A stretch of 64,000 nucleotides of DNA from Robertmurraya_A mangrovi (GCF_034427655.1 NZ_JAXOFX010000012.1:62001-126000), one strand, 5' to 3'. Positions 53,930 to 63,445 are shown, counted from the stretch's first letter. Program-made: numbers and translations. The notes: generated from the sequence alone by a model not told the origin.

Positions 53930-54139
53930 CGGAAGCCGTATACGGTTACGCTTGGTTTTGTTGATACTGATAATGAAGAACCAAACAGAAGTTTCTCTTT
54001 TACTTCCACTGACATTACTTCCATGGTTTGCGAAGATAATGAGTTAGTGTTCTGTTATACCAATTTTTTATTTGAATGCAAGCAATTAACCCCCTATAAA
54101 ATGTATAGGGGGTTATTTCTACTATATGGATTTATTTAA
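53930..54139 (+). other. Open frame without a start codon, possible gene remnant
   Basis: 69 open codons after the M1 peptidase gene read protein-like text (VTLGFVDTDNEEPNRSFSFT...), but there is no start codon with a ribosome site and the frame runs through the terminator at 54088. It may be a leftover of a lost gene; chance is also possible. Confidence 0.2.
54088..54117 (+). terminator. Rho-independent terminator
   Basis: AACCCCCTATA pairs with TATAGGGGGTT over a short loop; T-rich sequence lies on both sides. Confidence 0.85.
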
Positions 54140-54183
54140 CAGAACAAATAACTTTATACTTAAAGACGATAAAAAATTCCAAT

Positions 54184-54280
54184 TGGCGGGACTGCCTGGG
54201 AATCGAACCCAGCTATCCTGGCACGCAGGACACAAGCGGTTTTGAAGACCGTGGCGGGCACCAGCACCACAATCAGCCCC
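54184..54280 (-). tRNA. selC: Selenocysteine tRNA (tRNA-Sec, anticodon TCA)
   Basis: The 97-base minus-strand sequence starts GGGGCTGA and ends CAGTCCCG with CCA encoded (54184-54186). The acceptor arm is GGGGCTG/CAGTCCC. The anticodon arm CGGT-CTTCAAA-ACCG carries TCA (54245-54243). A long variable arm has a TCCTG/CAGGA stem, and the T arm is CTGGG-TTCGATT-CCCAG. The size, long D stem, TCA anticodon and long variable arm are diagnostic of tRNA-Sec. It reads UGA in selenoprotein mRNAs with SelA/SelB/SelD, none of which is in the window. Confidence 0.92.
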
Positions 54281-54448
54281 ATGAAGACAACTATCATTAT
54301 ACCGTTTCCATCTTCTTTATTCAATAGATTAGCATGCAATCCAACATTAGAAGGTCCCCCTCATTCTTAAAAAACAGTGAACGCTTGTCGAATCCACCCT
54401 ATCAAGTCTATAATAGACAATGTAAATAATGTTTTGTAGGTGAGTATA

Positions 54449-54883
54449 ATGCATCAACAACTTGATGGTGGGTTTTTAGTTTTTATCCTTTTTTGGGTTG
54501 TCGTTTTAGTAGGGATGTTTGCGATTGGCGGCTACTTTATGTTCAGAAAGTTCCTCAAACGCATGCCAAAAGAGGATGGCAAGTCCATTTTAGACTGGGA
54601 AGAGCATTATGTAAAAGAGACCATCCATTTATGGGACCAAGAAGAAAAAGCTCTTTTAGAAGATTTAGTGAGCCCTGTTCCAGAATTATTCCGTGATGTA
54701 GCTAGGCAAAAAATTGCGGGTAAAATTGGTGAACTTGCGTTAAATGAAAAGCGACAAAGAATTGACGAAGAATTAGTCATTCGAGGATATATTCTAGCTA
54801 CACCAAAGCGTGATCATAAATTTTTACGTAAAAAATTGTTCGAAAAACAAATAGATGTACAACCGTATGAGCATCTATTTTAA
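54449..54883 (+). CDS. yneK: DUF2621 family membrane protein, YneK-like
   Basis: 144 residues from ATG 54449 after TAGGTGAG (GTG 54440 is inside the site). One N-terminal membrane helix is followed by GGYFMFRKFLKRMPKEDGKS and a charged cytoplasmic helix region. It resembles B. subtilis YneK, which lies beside ccdA-yneI-yneJ, as here; but here it converges on that block rather than following it. Function unknown. Confidence 0.8.
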   Translation: MHQQLDGGFLVFILFWVVVLVGMFAIGGYFMFRKFLKRMPKEDGKSILDWEEHYVKETIHLWDQEEKALLEDLVSPVPELFRDVARQKIAGKIGELALNEKRQRIDEELVIRGYILATPKRDHKFLRKKLFEKQIDVQPYEHLF

Positions 54884-54912
54884 AGCCGTTCAAGTACTGA
54901 ACGGTTTTTTCA
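54884..54912 (+). terminator. Terminator of the yneK-like gene
   Basis: CCGTTCA pairs with TGAACGG over a 5-base loop and T6 follows. Confidence 0.88.
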
Positions 54913-54937
54913 TTTTTCATTTTTAAGAAAAATGCAT

Positions 54938-54963
54938 AAAAAAACGCCAGTCCAACCTGGCGT
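54938..54963 (-). terminator. Terminator of the ccdC-like gene
   Basis: ACGCCAG/CTGGCGT with T7 on the minus strand, just after the ccdC-like stop. Confidence 0.88.
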
Positions 54964-54971
54964 CCTTCCCA

Positions 54972-55463
54972 TCATATCGCTTTAATATCCGACTGCAACT
55001 TTTGATGAAGCTTTCGATACTGCATGTACATCGCAATTCTCCACGGAACGATCATCCCGAACGCTAAAATCCAGAACATTCCGCTTAGTTCGCCATAGTC
55101 AATGGATGAGCTTAATACAAGCTTGGCAATAATACGAAGCACTAGTAATCCAATTAAAATAAAGATAAAAGCACGAGATCGTTTTAAATAGATTTCATTC
55201 TCTCTAATTTCAAAGTTAGAAGTTTTAATTAATAAAATGGAAAACAGCATACCGACTAACCCTGCTTCTAATATTTCAAGAGGCGTGACTCGAAACATCG
55301 GATGTACAAACATCAATGCCCCTGTGCTCATAAAAATCGGTGGTAATATAATCTTTTTCGCAGAAACAGGCCTTTTAGCCGCTTTCATACGGATGAACAT
55401 GACAAAAACAGCCATGCAAATCGCTCCTATCGAAGAAGCAACAACCATGTTCATATAATTCAT
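54972..55463 (-). CDS. ccdC: CcdC/YneJ-like membrane protein
   Basis: 163 residues with about five membrane helices, no cysteine motif, and an Arg-rich C-terminus. It matches the CcdC family (YneJ) by length, topology and context; the family accompanies CcdA in cytochrome c maturation loci. In B. subtilis it directly follows yneI; here an alpha/beta hydrolase gene intervenes. Confidence 0.82.
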   Translation of the reverse strand: MNYMNMVVASSIGAICMAVFVMFIRMKAAKRPVSAKKIILPPIFMSTGALMFVHPMFRVTPLEILEAGLVGMLFSILLIKTSNFEIRENEIYLKRSRAFIFILIGLLVLRIIAKLVLSSSIDYGELSGMFWILAFGMIVPWRIAMYMQYRKLHQKLQSDIKAI

Positions 55464-55571
55464 CCTTTATCTCTTAAATTCTCGTTTGATTGTTTTCACC
55501 ATACCAATCGATTTAACTATTATTATAGCCTAAAAAGCGAAAATAAGAAAAGGCAGACTTCTGACAATGCA

Positions 55572-55600
55572 AAAAAACAGACCCACAAGGATCTGTTTTC
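55572..55600 (-). terminator. Terminator of the hydrolase gene
   Basis: AACAGA..CC and GG..TCTGTT form a hairpin followed by T7 on the minus strand. Confidence 0.75.
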
Positions 55601-55602
55601 CC

Positions 55603-56580
55603 TTATTTCATCACTAATTCAGCAGCTTCAACCGTCGCTTCTCTATTCTTCCACTCGCTAAGCCATCCTGATAATAGATCTTTCAATTCACGATCAACAG
55701 GCTGTTTCACAATCTTTTTATACTCATTGATGATAGTAGAAAAACCTTCTTTATCTGTTTTACGAAGAATATGATTCATATTTTCAATCACATGAGTTTC
55801 ACACTCTCCTGGAATCAATTCACGCATTTTATCTAAATCTGTTAATTTAACGTTAATATCCTTTGTTCCTGTGATAGCTAGAACTGGGCATTCGGCATTA
55901 ACTAACACTTTAGATACATCAACAACTCCATGCTCTCTATTCCATTTTGCATTTATTTTTTTACCTTTATGTTTAATAACAGCTGCATCGGTACTTAAGA
56001 TTGCCTTTGACATATCTTCATTCATCTTCTCTATCTTTTGATCTAGCTTTAATAATCTCAATAACCAACCTTGGAAGCCTCTTAACGAACGAACATCTTC
56101 CATCATTTTTTCTCGCTGCCATTCTGTTGTTCTAGCCAAGCACTCTGCCGTACCCGCAAGAAGGACCATTCCATTAACTGGAACACGTTCATTTACAAAT
56201 GGAGCAATAATGGATCCTTCACTATGACCAAGTAAAATCACTCTGTCAGGGTCAATCCCAGGTTGTTTTTTTGCAAATTCCAAAACCGCTTGTGCATCAT
56301 CAATCAGATCATACACACCTGCTTCTAGAAAATCTCCTTTACTCTCGCCAACCCCTCTTTTATCATAACGAATCGTAGCAAACCCTTCTGCAACTGCTAA
56401 ATCACTTAATTCTTTAAAAATATTAATGGCTAAGCCCTTTGCATTAGAATCTCTATCAATATCCCCACTACCATGCACAAATACTATTAATGGATATTTC
56501 TCTTGATTACCCTCTGGTAAAGTTAAAGTTCCTGCTAAAGGATAAGCCGCAGGTATCATCACTTCAAGTTCTCTTTTCAT
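55603..56580 (-). CDS. Alpha/beta hydrolase (dipeptidyl-peptidase/acyl esterase-like)
   Basis: 325 residues. It has PLIVFVHGSGDIDRDSN (oxyanion loop), IRYDKRGVGESKGDF and the nucleophile elbow LLGHSEGS (Ser at about 120). Asp sits near ITGTKDINVK and His in ENMNHILRK. It resembles the YqkD/FrsA-like and S9-type hydrolases. Substrate unknown. It has its own terminator, and a second one separates it from yneI, so it appears to be an insertion into the ccd block. Confidence 0.85.
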   Translation of the reverse strand: MKRELEVMIPAAYPLAGTLTLPEGNQEKYPLIVFVHGSGDIDRDSNAKGLAINIFKELSDLAVAEGFATIRYDKRGVGESKGDFLEAGVYDLIDDAQAVLEFAKKQPGIDPDRVILLGHSEGSIIAPFVNERVPVNGMVLLAGTAECLARTTEWQREKMMEDVRSLRGFQGWLLRLLKLDQKIEKMNEDMSKAILSTDAAVIKHKGKKINAKWNREHGVVDVSKVLVNAECPVLAITGTKDINVKLTDLDKMRELIPGECETHVIENMNHILRKTDKEGFSTIINEYKKIVKQPVDRELKDLLSGWLSEWKNREATVEAAELVMK

Positions 56581-56671
56581 ATTAATTTTCCACCCTCAAT
56601 TTGATTTGTTATAGTTAATACGACTGAGAGTAGAAAATCGTTCACCGGAAATTAAAAATTTTTTTCTTTAT

Positions 56672-56704
56672 AAAAAAAGCCACTCTGGAATTCTCCAAAG
56701 CAGC
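56672..56704 (-). terminator. Terminator of the CheY-like gene
   Basis: GCCACTCTGGA and TCCAAAGCAGC pair along their full length with G-T wobbles; T7 follows on the minus strand. Confidence 0.85.
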
Positions 56705-56718
56705 TCTTATTTCTATTA

Positions 56719-57078
56719 TTAAGATAATACTCGACTGATTGCTTCAAGCACTCTTCCTTCATCAAAAGGTTTTACGATGAAGTCTTTCGCTCCCGCTTCA
56801 ATCGCTTCGACCACCATTTTTTGTTGTCCCATCGCTGAGCACATAATGATTTTGGCATTCGGGAATTCTTTTTTAATTTCCTTAACGGCTTCTAGTCCGC
56901 TCATTTCTGGCATCGTAATATCCATCGTTACTAAGTCTGGGTTTAGTTCACGATATAATTCAATCGCAACCTTCCCATTTTCACCTTCCCCAACGACTTC
57001 ATGGTTCGTTTTTTGTAAAATGTTCGATAGGGTCAGTCTCATAAATTTTGCATCATCCACAATTAATATTCTAGCCAT
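56719..57078 (-). CDS. yneI: Single-domain CheY-like response regulator, YneI/CcdB
   Basis: 119 residues, a receiver alone: acidic pair in ILIVDDAKFMR, phosphorylated Asp in DLVTMDITMPEM, Thr/Ser in IIMCSAMG, Lys in DFIVKPF. Context after ccdA matches B. subtilis yneI (ccdB). The motif set is also close to chemotaxis CheY, but there are no flagellar genes here. Start ATG after AAGGGGGAAACAACG. Confidence 0.88.
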   Translation of the reverse strand: MARILIVDDAKFMRLTLSNILQKTNHEVVGEGENGKVAIELYRELNPDLVTMDITMPEMSGLEAVKEIKKEFPNAKIIMCSAMGQQKMVVEAIEAGAKDFIVKPFDEGRVLEAISRVLS

Positions 57079-57270
57079 CGTTGTTTCCCCCTTGGCTTTT
57101 CAACGAAAAAATCTCTATATAATTAATCCATTCAAACTAATATGTTTCCATAATGATGGAAAAACAAACTTCTTTTTCAGAAGGACACTTACTTAAATAT
57201 AGCTAAATATACCTAAAAGTTCAATGTATACAATCCGACAAATTTCGATATTTCGTTCATTGAAATGTAA

Positions 57271-57978
57271 TCAAAACCCAGTAAACCCACCAAATAAGCT
57301 AGAGAAAATAGCGATGATTTTAGTCATCCAGTCAAAGAATAACACAACACCCATCACAATCATAATGTAGCCGCCAACTTTCATAATCAGAACATTATGC
57401 TTGCGAATCCATTGCATGCGCCCAATAAAGAACGAAAGGATTAAAAATGGAACAGCGAATCCTAACGTATAAGCAATCATATACACAAGGCTAGACCCTG
57501 GATTGGTCGCCGCTAAAGCAAAAACCGTCATTAAAATAGGACCAGTACAAGGCGTCCAGCCAGCAGCAAAGGCAATTCCGATTAAAACCGAACCAAAATA
57601 TCCAGACGGACGGTTTTTAAAATTAAATTTTCGATCTTTCATCATAAACTCTGGCTTCAGTACTCCAACAATTATAAATCCGAAAAATACGATAAAAATA
57701 GCACCTAGCTGACGAATTAAATCTTTGTAGTCCGCAAAAAACTCACCAATAAAGGACGTGCTGAATCCTAGAGCGATAAAAATAATTGAGAATCCTAATA
57801 AGAAAAAAATCGTATGCATGAAGCTACGTTTTTGTAATAAAGCATTCTCCGATTTTAACTCCCCTACACTCATTCCCGTTATGTATGATAAAAACGCGGG
57901 ATATAGAGGCAAACAACAGGGAGATATAAAACTTAAAAAGCCCGCACCGAGAGCAATAAATACGTTCACATCTGACAT
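57271..57978 (-). CDS. ccdA: Thiol-disulfide transmembrane carrier CcdA
   Basis: 235 residues with six membrane helices and the redox pair: Cys in SFISPCCLPLYPAFLSY (helix 1) and Cys in AGWTPCTGPIL (helix 4). It moves electrons from cytoplasmic thioredoxin to extracytoplasmic thiol reductases (ResA, StoA) for cytochrome c and spore cortex synthesis. The extra Cys next to the first active Cys is normal for Bacillus CcdA. Start ATG after AGGAGATGTTAAC. Confidence 0.93.
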   Translation of the reverse strand: MSDVNVFIALGAGFLSFISPCCLPLYPAFLSYITGMSVGELKSENALLQKRSFMHTIFFLLGFSIIFIALGFSTSFIGEFFADYKDLIRQLGAIFIVFFGFIIVGVLKPEFMMKDRKFNFKNRPSGYFGSVLIGIAFAAGWTPCTGPILMTVFALAATNPGSSLVYMIAYTLGFAVPFLILSFFIGRMQWIRKHNVLIMKVGGYIMIVMGVVLFFDWMTKIIAIFSSLFGGFTGF

Positions 57979-58337
57979 GTTAACATCTCCTAGCTTTACT
58001 CATTCAACATTCATTCTAACAAATCTTCTACTGAAAAGATAATGAATTGACTGTGAACATTATGTGTACAAGATAATAATAGGTGAAAATCCTCCATCTA
58101 TTAAAGTTTTTTTAAAGTTAAACAAGTTATTAATCATATTTTATGAATCAGGATTTACAAACATATACAAAGATTTAACAAAATATTGGATTTTAACATT
58201 TTCCTTTTGTATTAATTACCAAAATCCGTTATACTTTATTAGGGACATACAGTTATTGCAAGTATTTCTCAGCATTTTACAAATTAGATAGCATTCTACT
58301 AGAATAATAGAAATATATTTTGAAAGGAATATCAGCC

Positions 58338-58508
58338 GTGTCGAAACAAGATCTCCTCACCTTAATAGAAAACAAACGAGCTGAATTAATCCAGGTAGCA
58401 ATGAAAAATGGATTAAGCTCCTCTATCGCCATCCGCTATAGCCAAGAGCTTGATACGTTACTAAACGAGTACAATCGTCTTTTTATAAAAAAGGTTCAGA
58501 CGCATTAA
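58338..58508 (+). CDS. ynzD: Spo0E family aspartyl-phosphate phosphatase, YnzD-like
   Basis: 56 residues from GTG 58338, nine bases after AAAGGA. It is a two-helix hairpin with the family signature SQELDTLLNEY. Such proteins remove phosphate from Spo0A~P and delay sporulation and, indirectly, matrix production. The position upstream of and divergent from ccdA matches B. subtilis ynzD. Confidence 0.88.
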   Translation: MSKQDLLTLIENKRAELIQVAMKNGLSSSIAIRYSQELDTLLNEYNRLFIKKVQTH

Positions 58509-58552
58509 AAAACCGCTTAAAGTTCATCACCTTGAACTTAAGCGGTTTTTTA
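58509..58552 (+). terminator. Terminator of ynzD
   Basis: AACCGCTTAA pairs with TTAAGCGGTT, with an inner TTCA/TGAA stem, then T6. Confidence 0.92.
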
Positions 58553-58589
58553 TGTGGAAAGGAAGCCCAACCTCTGACTTCATCCAATA

Positions 58590-60383
58590 TTAACCTACGA
58601 CATCCTCTAATTTCTCCTCAGAGCCGTTCTGTAATAAGTACATTTTATGATATAACCCTCTCTTCGCTAACAGCTCCTGATGGGTTCCGCGCTCAACAAT
58701 TTCCCCTTGATGTAGAACTAAGATTAAATTCGCATCTTGAATAGTAGAAAGTCGATGAGCAATGGCAATCGTTGTTCGGCCTTCTCTCATTTTCTCTAAC
58801 GCGATTTGAATCGCCTCTTCTGTTTCCGTATCAATATTGGCGGTTGCTTCATCCAACACAAGTATTTTCGGATTAGCCGCAATCGTTCTAGCAAAAGCAA
58901 TCAACTGCCTTTGACCACTAGAGAAAGTGGACCCTCTCTCAACTACTTTATGATGATAGCCGTCCTCTAGCTTATCAATAAACGTATGGGCTTGAACAAA
59001 CTCCGCAGCTTCTTCCACTTCTTTTTCCGATAAATCCGTATTATGAAGACGAATATTATCCATAATCGTACCGTAAAACAGGAATGGATCTTGAAGTACA
59101 AGCCCCATTTTTACTCTCAATTCATCAGCAGAGTAATCTTTAATCGACTGTCCATCAATAAAAATATCTCCACGTTCAAATTCATAGAAACGCATCATGA
59201 GATTAATAATCGAGCTCTTTCCACTACCTGTATGGCCGACCAATGCAACGGTTTCTCCTGGTTTAGCTGTAAACGAAATATTTTTTAAAATATCTCGTTT
59301 TCCATCATAAGAGAAGCTCACATTTCTAAACTCAATTTCGCCCTCTTCAATAGAACCAGCTTTACTAGTTTGAGCAGGAGCTAATTCTTCTTCGTCTAGG
59401 AGCTTAAACACACGTGATGCTGCAACAATCGCTTGTTGGTATAAAGATAGACGCATCATCATATTATTAACCGGCTCAAAAAAACGATCTAAATAGTTAA
59501 CAAACGCGTATAAAACCCCAATTTCAATCGGATTATTAAAGGAAGTAATTCCGAAAAAGCTTAGCACAAGAATAATTGCGGCAACATAAACAAGGTCAAT
59601 CGCGGGACGTAAAAGTAGACCATCTACCTTAATATTTTTCATCCCTGCCTGGTAATGTTTATCATTTATTTCCCCAAACTCCGCACGAAGGCGTTTCTCT
59701 TGGCGAAACACTTGGATAATCCCCATTCCTGATAATGACTCACTCAGCTTCGCATTTAACTGACTTAAGCGTTCCCTCATATCTTGATAAAAACGTGAGC
59801 TTAACTTTCGGTACAGTTGCATAATGAAAAAGATTACCGGTAAAATAAACAAGCAGAAAAATGCTAATTTTACATTGAGAATAAACATCGCAACAAAGAT
59901 CCCTATGATTAAGAACCCACTTTGAATGAACGTCACAATAACGGTCACGAACATATCCTTAATTGCTTCTGTATCATTCGTTACCCTTGAAACAATACTT
60001 CCCGCTGGCGTTTTATCAAAATAACGTAATCCTAATGACTGTACTTTTGAAAACACATCAATGCGGATTTGTTGAATAATTTTTAACGCAATTTCCTGGA
60101 ACTTTAATAGTTGAAAATAGGAAACTAACACATTTCCAATCTGAATCCCCATATACGCCAAAGCCAGCATGAGTAATGGCTGGAATGGCAGGTTTCTTGG
60201 TGTTAAATAATCATCAATGAAGATTTTTACTAAAATCGGTCCTAAAATATCCCCAATGGTCGTTAAAAGCAATAAGCTAAACGCAAGGACGATTGTTTTT
60301 GTATGAGGCTTTGTGTAGGCTAACAGTCGATAAAGAACTTTTCGCTGCTCCTTCCCACTCTCCACCTTTATTTTTTCATCCAT
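58590..60383 (-). CDS. Heterodimeric ABC exporter subunit, BmrD/YheH-like (canonical Walker B)
   Basis: 597 residues from ATG 60383 with GGAGG eight bases upstream. Six membrane helices precede the ATPase: Walker A GHTGSGKSSIIN, Walker B ILVLDEATANID with the catalytic Glu. The signature is FSSGQRQ instead of LSGGQ, so the signature half is degenerate. With its partner it forms one complete and one crippled ATP site. It likely exports drugs or lipids. Its gene starts 4 bases after the partner's stop. Confidence 0.9.
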   Translation of the reverse strand: MDEKIKVESGKEQRKVLYRLLAYTKPHTKTIVLAFSLLLLTTIGDILGPILVKIFIDDYLTPRNLPFQPLLMLALAYMGIQIGNVLVSYFQLLKFQEIALKIIQQIRIDVFSKVQSLGLRYFDKTPAGSIVSRVTNDTEAIKDMFVTVIVTFIQSGFLIIGIFVAMFILNVKLAFFCLFILPVIFFIMQLYRKLSSRFYQDMRERLSQLNAKLSESLSGMGIIQVFRQEKRLRAEFGEINDKHYQAGMKNIKVDGLLLRPAIDLVYVAAIILVLSFFGITSFNNPIEIGVLYAFVNYLDRFFEPVNNMMMRLSLYQQAIVAASRVFKLLDEEELAPAQTSKAGSIEEGEIEFRNVSFSYDGKRDILKNISFTAKPGETVALVGHTGSGKSSIINLMMRFYEFERGDIFIDGQSIKDYSADELRVKMGLVLQDPFLFYGTIMDNIRLHNTDLSEKEVEEAAEFVQAHTFIDKLEDGYHHKVVERGSTFSSGQRQLIAFARTIAANPKILVLDEATANIDTETEEAIQIALEKMREGRTTIAIAHRLSTIQDANLILVLHQGEIVERGTHQELLAKRGLYHKMYLLQNGSEEKLEDVVG

Positions 60384-60387
60384 CCTC

Positions 60388-62136
60388 TTATCCTCCATGC
60401 TCTACAAGTTCTTCAAGCTGTTGACGTAGATACATCTCTTTATACCAGCCATCATGCTCCATCAATTGATCATGTGTACCTTTTTGAATAATCTCCCCTT
60501 CATCTAGGACAATAATCAAATCGGCATGCTGGATGGCACTTAGTCTATGAGCAGTTATCATCGTTGTTTTTCCACCGCGGTTCTCTTTTAACGCAGATAA
60601 AATGGCTTCCTCCGTCTTTGCATCAACCGCCGACAAGGAATCATCTAACACTAATACCTCTGGATCCATCACTAGTGCTCTAGCAATCGAAATTCGTTGC
60701 TTTTGTCCACCTGATAGGGAAACCCCTCTCTCCCCAACAACCGTGTCATATCCATCCGTAAACATCAAAATATCATCGTGAATATTCGCCACCGTCGCTG
60801 CATGATAGATCTCTAATTTATCTACCATCGGTTTAGCAAAAGCAATATTTTCTCCAACCGTAGCTGAGAACAAGAAATGATCCTGAGGAACATAACCAAT
60901 CGCTTCTCTTAAGCTTGAAGTTTGATAGTTTTGCAGCTTCTTCCCGCCAAACAAAATCTCACCATCATTGCTTTCAAATTGACGAATAAGTAGTTTTAAT
61001 AGTGAAGTCTTACCAGCACCTGTTTTCCCTACTATTCCAAGAGTTTGCCCTCTTTTTAAAGTAAAATGAATGTTTTTTAACATAGGTTCCTTCTCATCCG
61101 GGTAGGTAAAACTATGAATATTATACTCAATATCCCCACTAGGCGTTTCGTCAACCGCTCCTTCCACGTCAATAATATCCGCTTTCTCTGCTAACAGTTC
61201 AGACACACGATCGTAAGAAGCACGGCCACGCTCTACTATATTAAATAACCAACCGAAAGCTAACATCGGCCAAATCAACAGTCCTAAATAGGTGGTAAAA
61301 GAAATCAACTGACCGATCGTTAATTCACCTTGTAATACATATCTCGAACCAAACGTTAACGCTAAGAAAAAGGAAATCCCTACAATAATCGAAATCGTCG
61401 GGTCGAAAAGTGAATCGATTCTAGCAACCGAAATATTTTTCTGAACGACATCATCTGATTGTTTACGAAAATCCTCAATATCTTCCTTCTCTTGCCCAAA
61501 CGTTTTAATAACCTTAATCCCCGTAATACTTTCCTGGGTTTTATCGTTCAAGTTCGAGAAAGCTTCTTGAGCTTTATGAAATCTCTTATGTAAAAGAGTT
61601 CCGTACCAGTTCGTTAATAACGCCATAAAAGGCATAGGAATTAAACAAATAAGGGTAAGCTTCCAACTAATCGTTGTCGCCATTGCAATGATTACAAAGC
61701 CACCCGTTGCTAAGGAATCGACAAGCGTCAGTACACCAGACCCAGCCGTTTGTTGAATAGCAGACAAATCATTTGTCGCATGCGCCATTAAATCCCCTGT
61801 TCTCTTTTTCTGATAAAAAGACTGTGACATTTGAGTAAAGTGATGATAAAGCTTATTACGAAGCAACCTCGATAGCTTCACAGCTGAACCAAAAATCATA
61901 ATCCTCCAATAATAGCGCAACACATACATCACTAGGGCAGCCGCTACTAAAGCAACAATCCACTTCCCTAAAATACTCCCCGTTAACGTATCCTCCTGGA
62001 TATGGTCCACTATAATACCGATGACCTTAGGAGGTAACAGCTGTAAAAAAGCGACGAACAGTAAGATTAAAATACCTGTTACGTAAGCCTTCTTCTCCTG
62101 TTTAAAAAACCACATAAGCTGAAGAAAAACTTTCAT
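60388..62136 (-). CDS. Heterodimeric ABC exporter subunit, BmrC/YheI-like (degenerate Walker B)
   Basis: 582 residues, six membrane helices then the ATPase: Walker A GKTGAGKTSLLK, an intact signature VSLSGGQKQR, and Walker B EVLVLDDSLSAVD where Asp replaces the catalytic Glu. That is exactly the pattern of BmrC/LmrC-type subunits, complementary to the partner gene. QKKRTGDLMAHATND is the usual coupling stretch. Start ATG after AGGATGTATTC. Confidence 0.92.
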   Translation of the reverse strand: MKVFLQLMWFFKQEKKAYVTGILILLFVAFLQLLPPKVIGIIVDHIQEDTLTGSILGKWIVALVAAALVMYVLRYYWRIMIFGSAVKLSRLLRNKLYHHFTQMSQSFYQKKRTGDLMAHATNDLSAIQQTAGSGVLTLVDSLATGGFVIIAMATTISWKLTLICLIPMPFMALLTNWYGTLLHKRFHKAQEAFSNLNDKTQESITGIKVIKTFGQEKEDIEDFRKQSDDVVQKNISVARIDSLFDPTISIIVGISFFLALTFGSRYVLQGELTIGQLISFTTYLGLLIWPMLAFGWLFNIVERGRASYDRVSELLAEKADIIDVEGAVDETPSGDIEYNIHSFTYPDEKEPMLKNIHFTLKRGQTLGIVGKTGAGKTSLLKLLIRQFESNDGEILFGGKKLQNYQTSSLREAIGYVPQDHFLFSATVGENIAFAKPMVDKLEIYHAATVANIHDDILMFTDGYDTVVGERGVSLSGGQKQRISIARALVMDPEVLVLDDSLSAVDAKTEEAILSALKENRGGKTTMITAHRLSAIQHADLIIVLDEGEIIQKGTHDQLMEHDGWYKEMYLRQQLEELVEHGG

Positions 62137-62336
62137 GAATACATCCTCCGAAATAAAATAGAAGCCTGTAACATTATCCTTCTAAAATAATTTATACAAG
62201 CTATAAAAACATGTAACACGTAAGAAAATTGAACAACTACATAATCAATATGACTCAGCTATTTTACCAAATATTTAAAAAATATGGAAGATTATTATTT
62301 CTTAACTAGAAGTAAAGCTAATGAAAATAAACAACT

Positions 62337-62363
62337 AAAAAAGAGCTTGCGACAAGCTCTTTC
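62337..62363 (-). terminator. Terminator of the SDR gene
   Basis: AAGAGCTTG-CGA-CAAGCTCTT with T-runs on both strands, just after the SDR stop. The 230 bases upstream of the exporter hold no gene. Confidence 0.9.
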
Positions 62364-62374
62364 TGAATGATTTA

Positions 62375-63445
62375 TTATTTTAGTACCGGAACTTTCTTAT
62401 CAACAAATCCATGGATAATGGTTCGTAACATCTTCTCATCCATGTCTAAAGGAGTCTTTCCTGAGAGCTCTAATACCCTCTTCGTATTTTCACAAGGAAA
62501 TCGTCTACTGTGACTCCAATAGCTTTTAAATACGTCAAGAGGTTTATTAAACAGCATCTCATCTTCTCTTAGTTGGTAATCCGAATCAAAACTAATGGTT
62601 TCAAGATTCGGAAAGTCTAGCACTTCTTTTATTACTCTAATCAAATCGCTATGAATGGGAGGGTTTGGGTTCGTAATATTAAAGATTTCTTTATTTTTTG
62701 CATAGGAAAGTGCTGAAACGAATACCATGGATACATAATCTACAGGGACTAAATTAGAATTTACGTCTAAGTTTATTCTAACATGGAACTTCCTATCTCT
62801 TGAGTCCTGATTTCTAGCCATTTTCCTTTTTAACAAATACAAACTTTTTAGAAATCCATATAAGCCAAAACTAGTATCTGCTTGTCCTGTTTTTGAATCT
62901 CCAATGATAATAGCAGGCCGTAAAATCGATACGAATAACTGATCACTATAAGAAAGGACAAGATGCTCGGCTATACATTTCGTTTCTTCATAATAATTAA
63001 CAAACTCTCTATCCGTTGAGTATAATTCCTCAAATCCTTCAGACTCCATTCCAATCGTATAGGCAGTACTTACATAGAAGAATTTTTTACAATTAATCGT
63101 AACAGCAAAATCAAGTACATGTTTCGTTCCGTCCACGTTGACTTTATAGGAGAAATCTCTATCATTTGGGTCAAAAGATAGTAATGCAGCCATATGGTAA
63201 ATAGCATCTATACTAGACGTTATCCCTTGTATTTCTTCTGCTAATAACCCTAGATTTGTACTCGTGACATCCCCTTCTAAAACATGCACTCTTGACCTTT
63301 GTTCAGAACCCGGTAACTCTTCGAAAAAAGTCTTTAATTTATTCTTATTTCTAACAAGCAAATACAACTCGTGTCCTTCATCTAATAAATCCATTGCGAC
63401 CTTTTTACCTAAAAAGCCATTCGCACCTGTAAGTAAGATCCTCAT
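62375..63445 (-). CDS. Extended SDR (thioester-reductase/epimerase-like)
   Basis: 356 residues. NAD(P) motif ILLTGANGFLGKKVAMDLL, then VHVLEGDVTS, YHMAALLSFDPNDRDF, and the catalytic pair in YYEETKCIAE (Tyr..Lys). The pattern is near the reductase domain of fatty-acyl/NRPS thioester reductases (Lys2/CAR R-domain), but standing alone, so it could act on a fatty acyl or sugar substrate. It lies between the ABC exporter and yneF as a single unit. Confidence 0.8.
   Translation of the reverse strand: MRILLTGANGFLGKKVAMDLLDEGHELYLLVRNKNKLKTFFEELPGSEQRSRVHVLEGDVTSTNLGLLAEEIQGITSSIDAIYHMAALLSFDPNDRDFSYKVNVDGTKHVLDFAVTINCKKFFYVSTAYTIGMESEGFEELYSTDREFVNYYEETKCIAEHLVLSYSDQLFVSILRPAIIIGDSKTGQADTSFGLYGFLKSLYLLKRKMARNQDSRDRKFHVRINLDVNSNLVPVDYVSMVFVSALSYAKNKEIFNITNPNPPIHSDLIRVIKEVLDFPNLETISFDSDYQLREDEMLFNKPLDVFKSYWSHSRRFPCENTKRVLELSGKTPLDMDEKMLRTIIHGFVDKKVPVLK

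Noticed and set aside
53930..54139. Possible selenoprotein next to tRNA-Sec
   Set aside because: The open frame has no start codon and no in-frame TGA that would give a sensible longer product, so I kept it only as a weak remnant.
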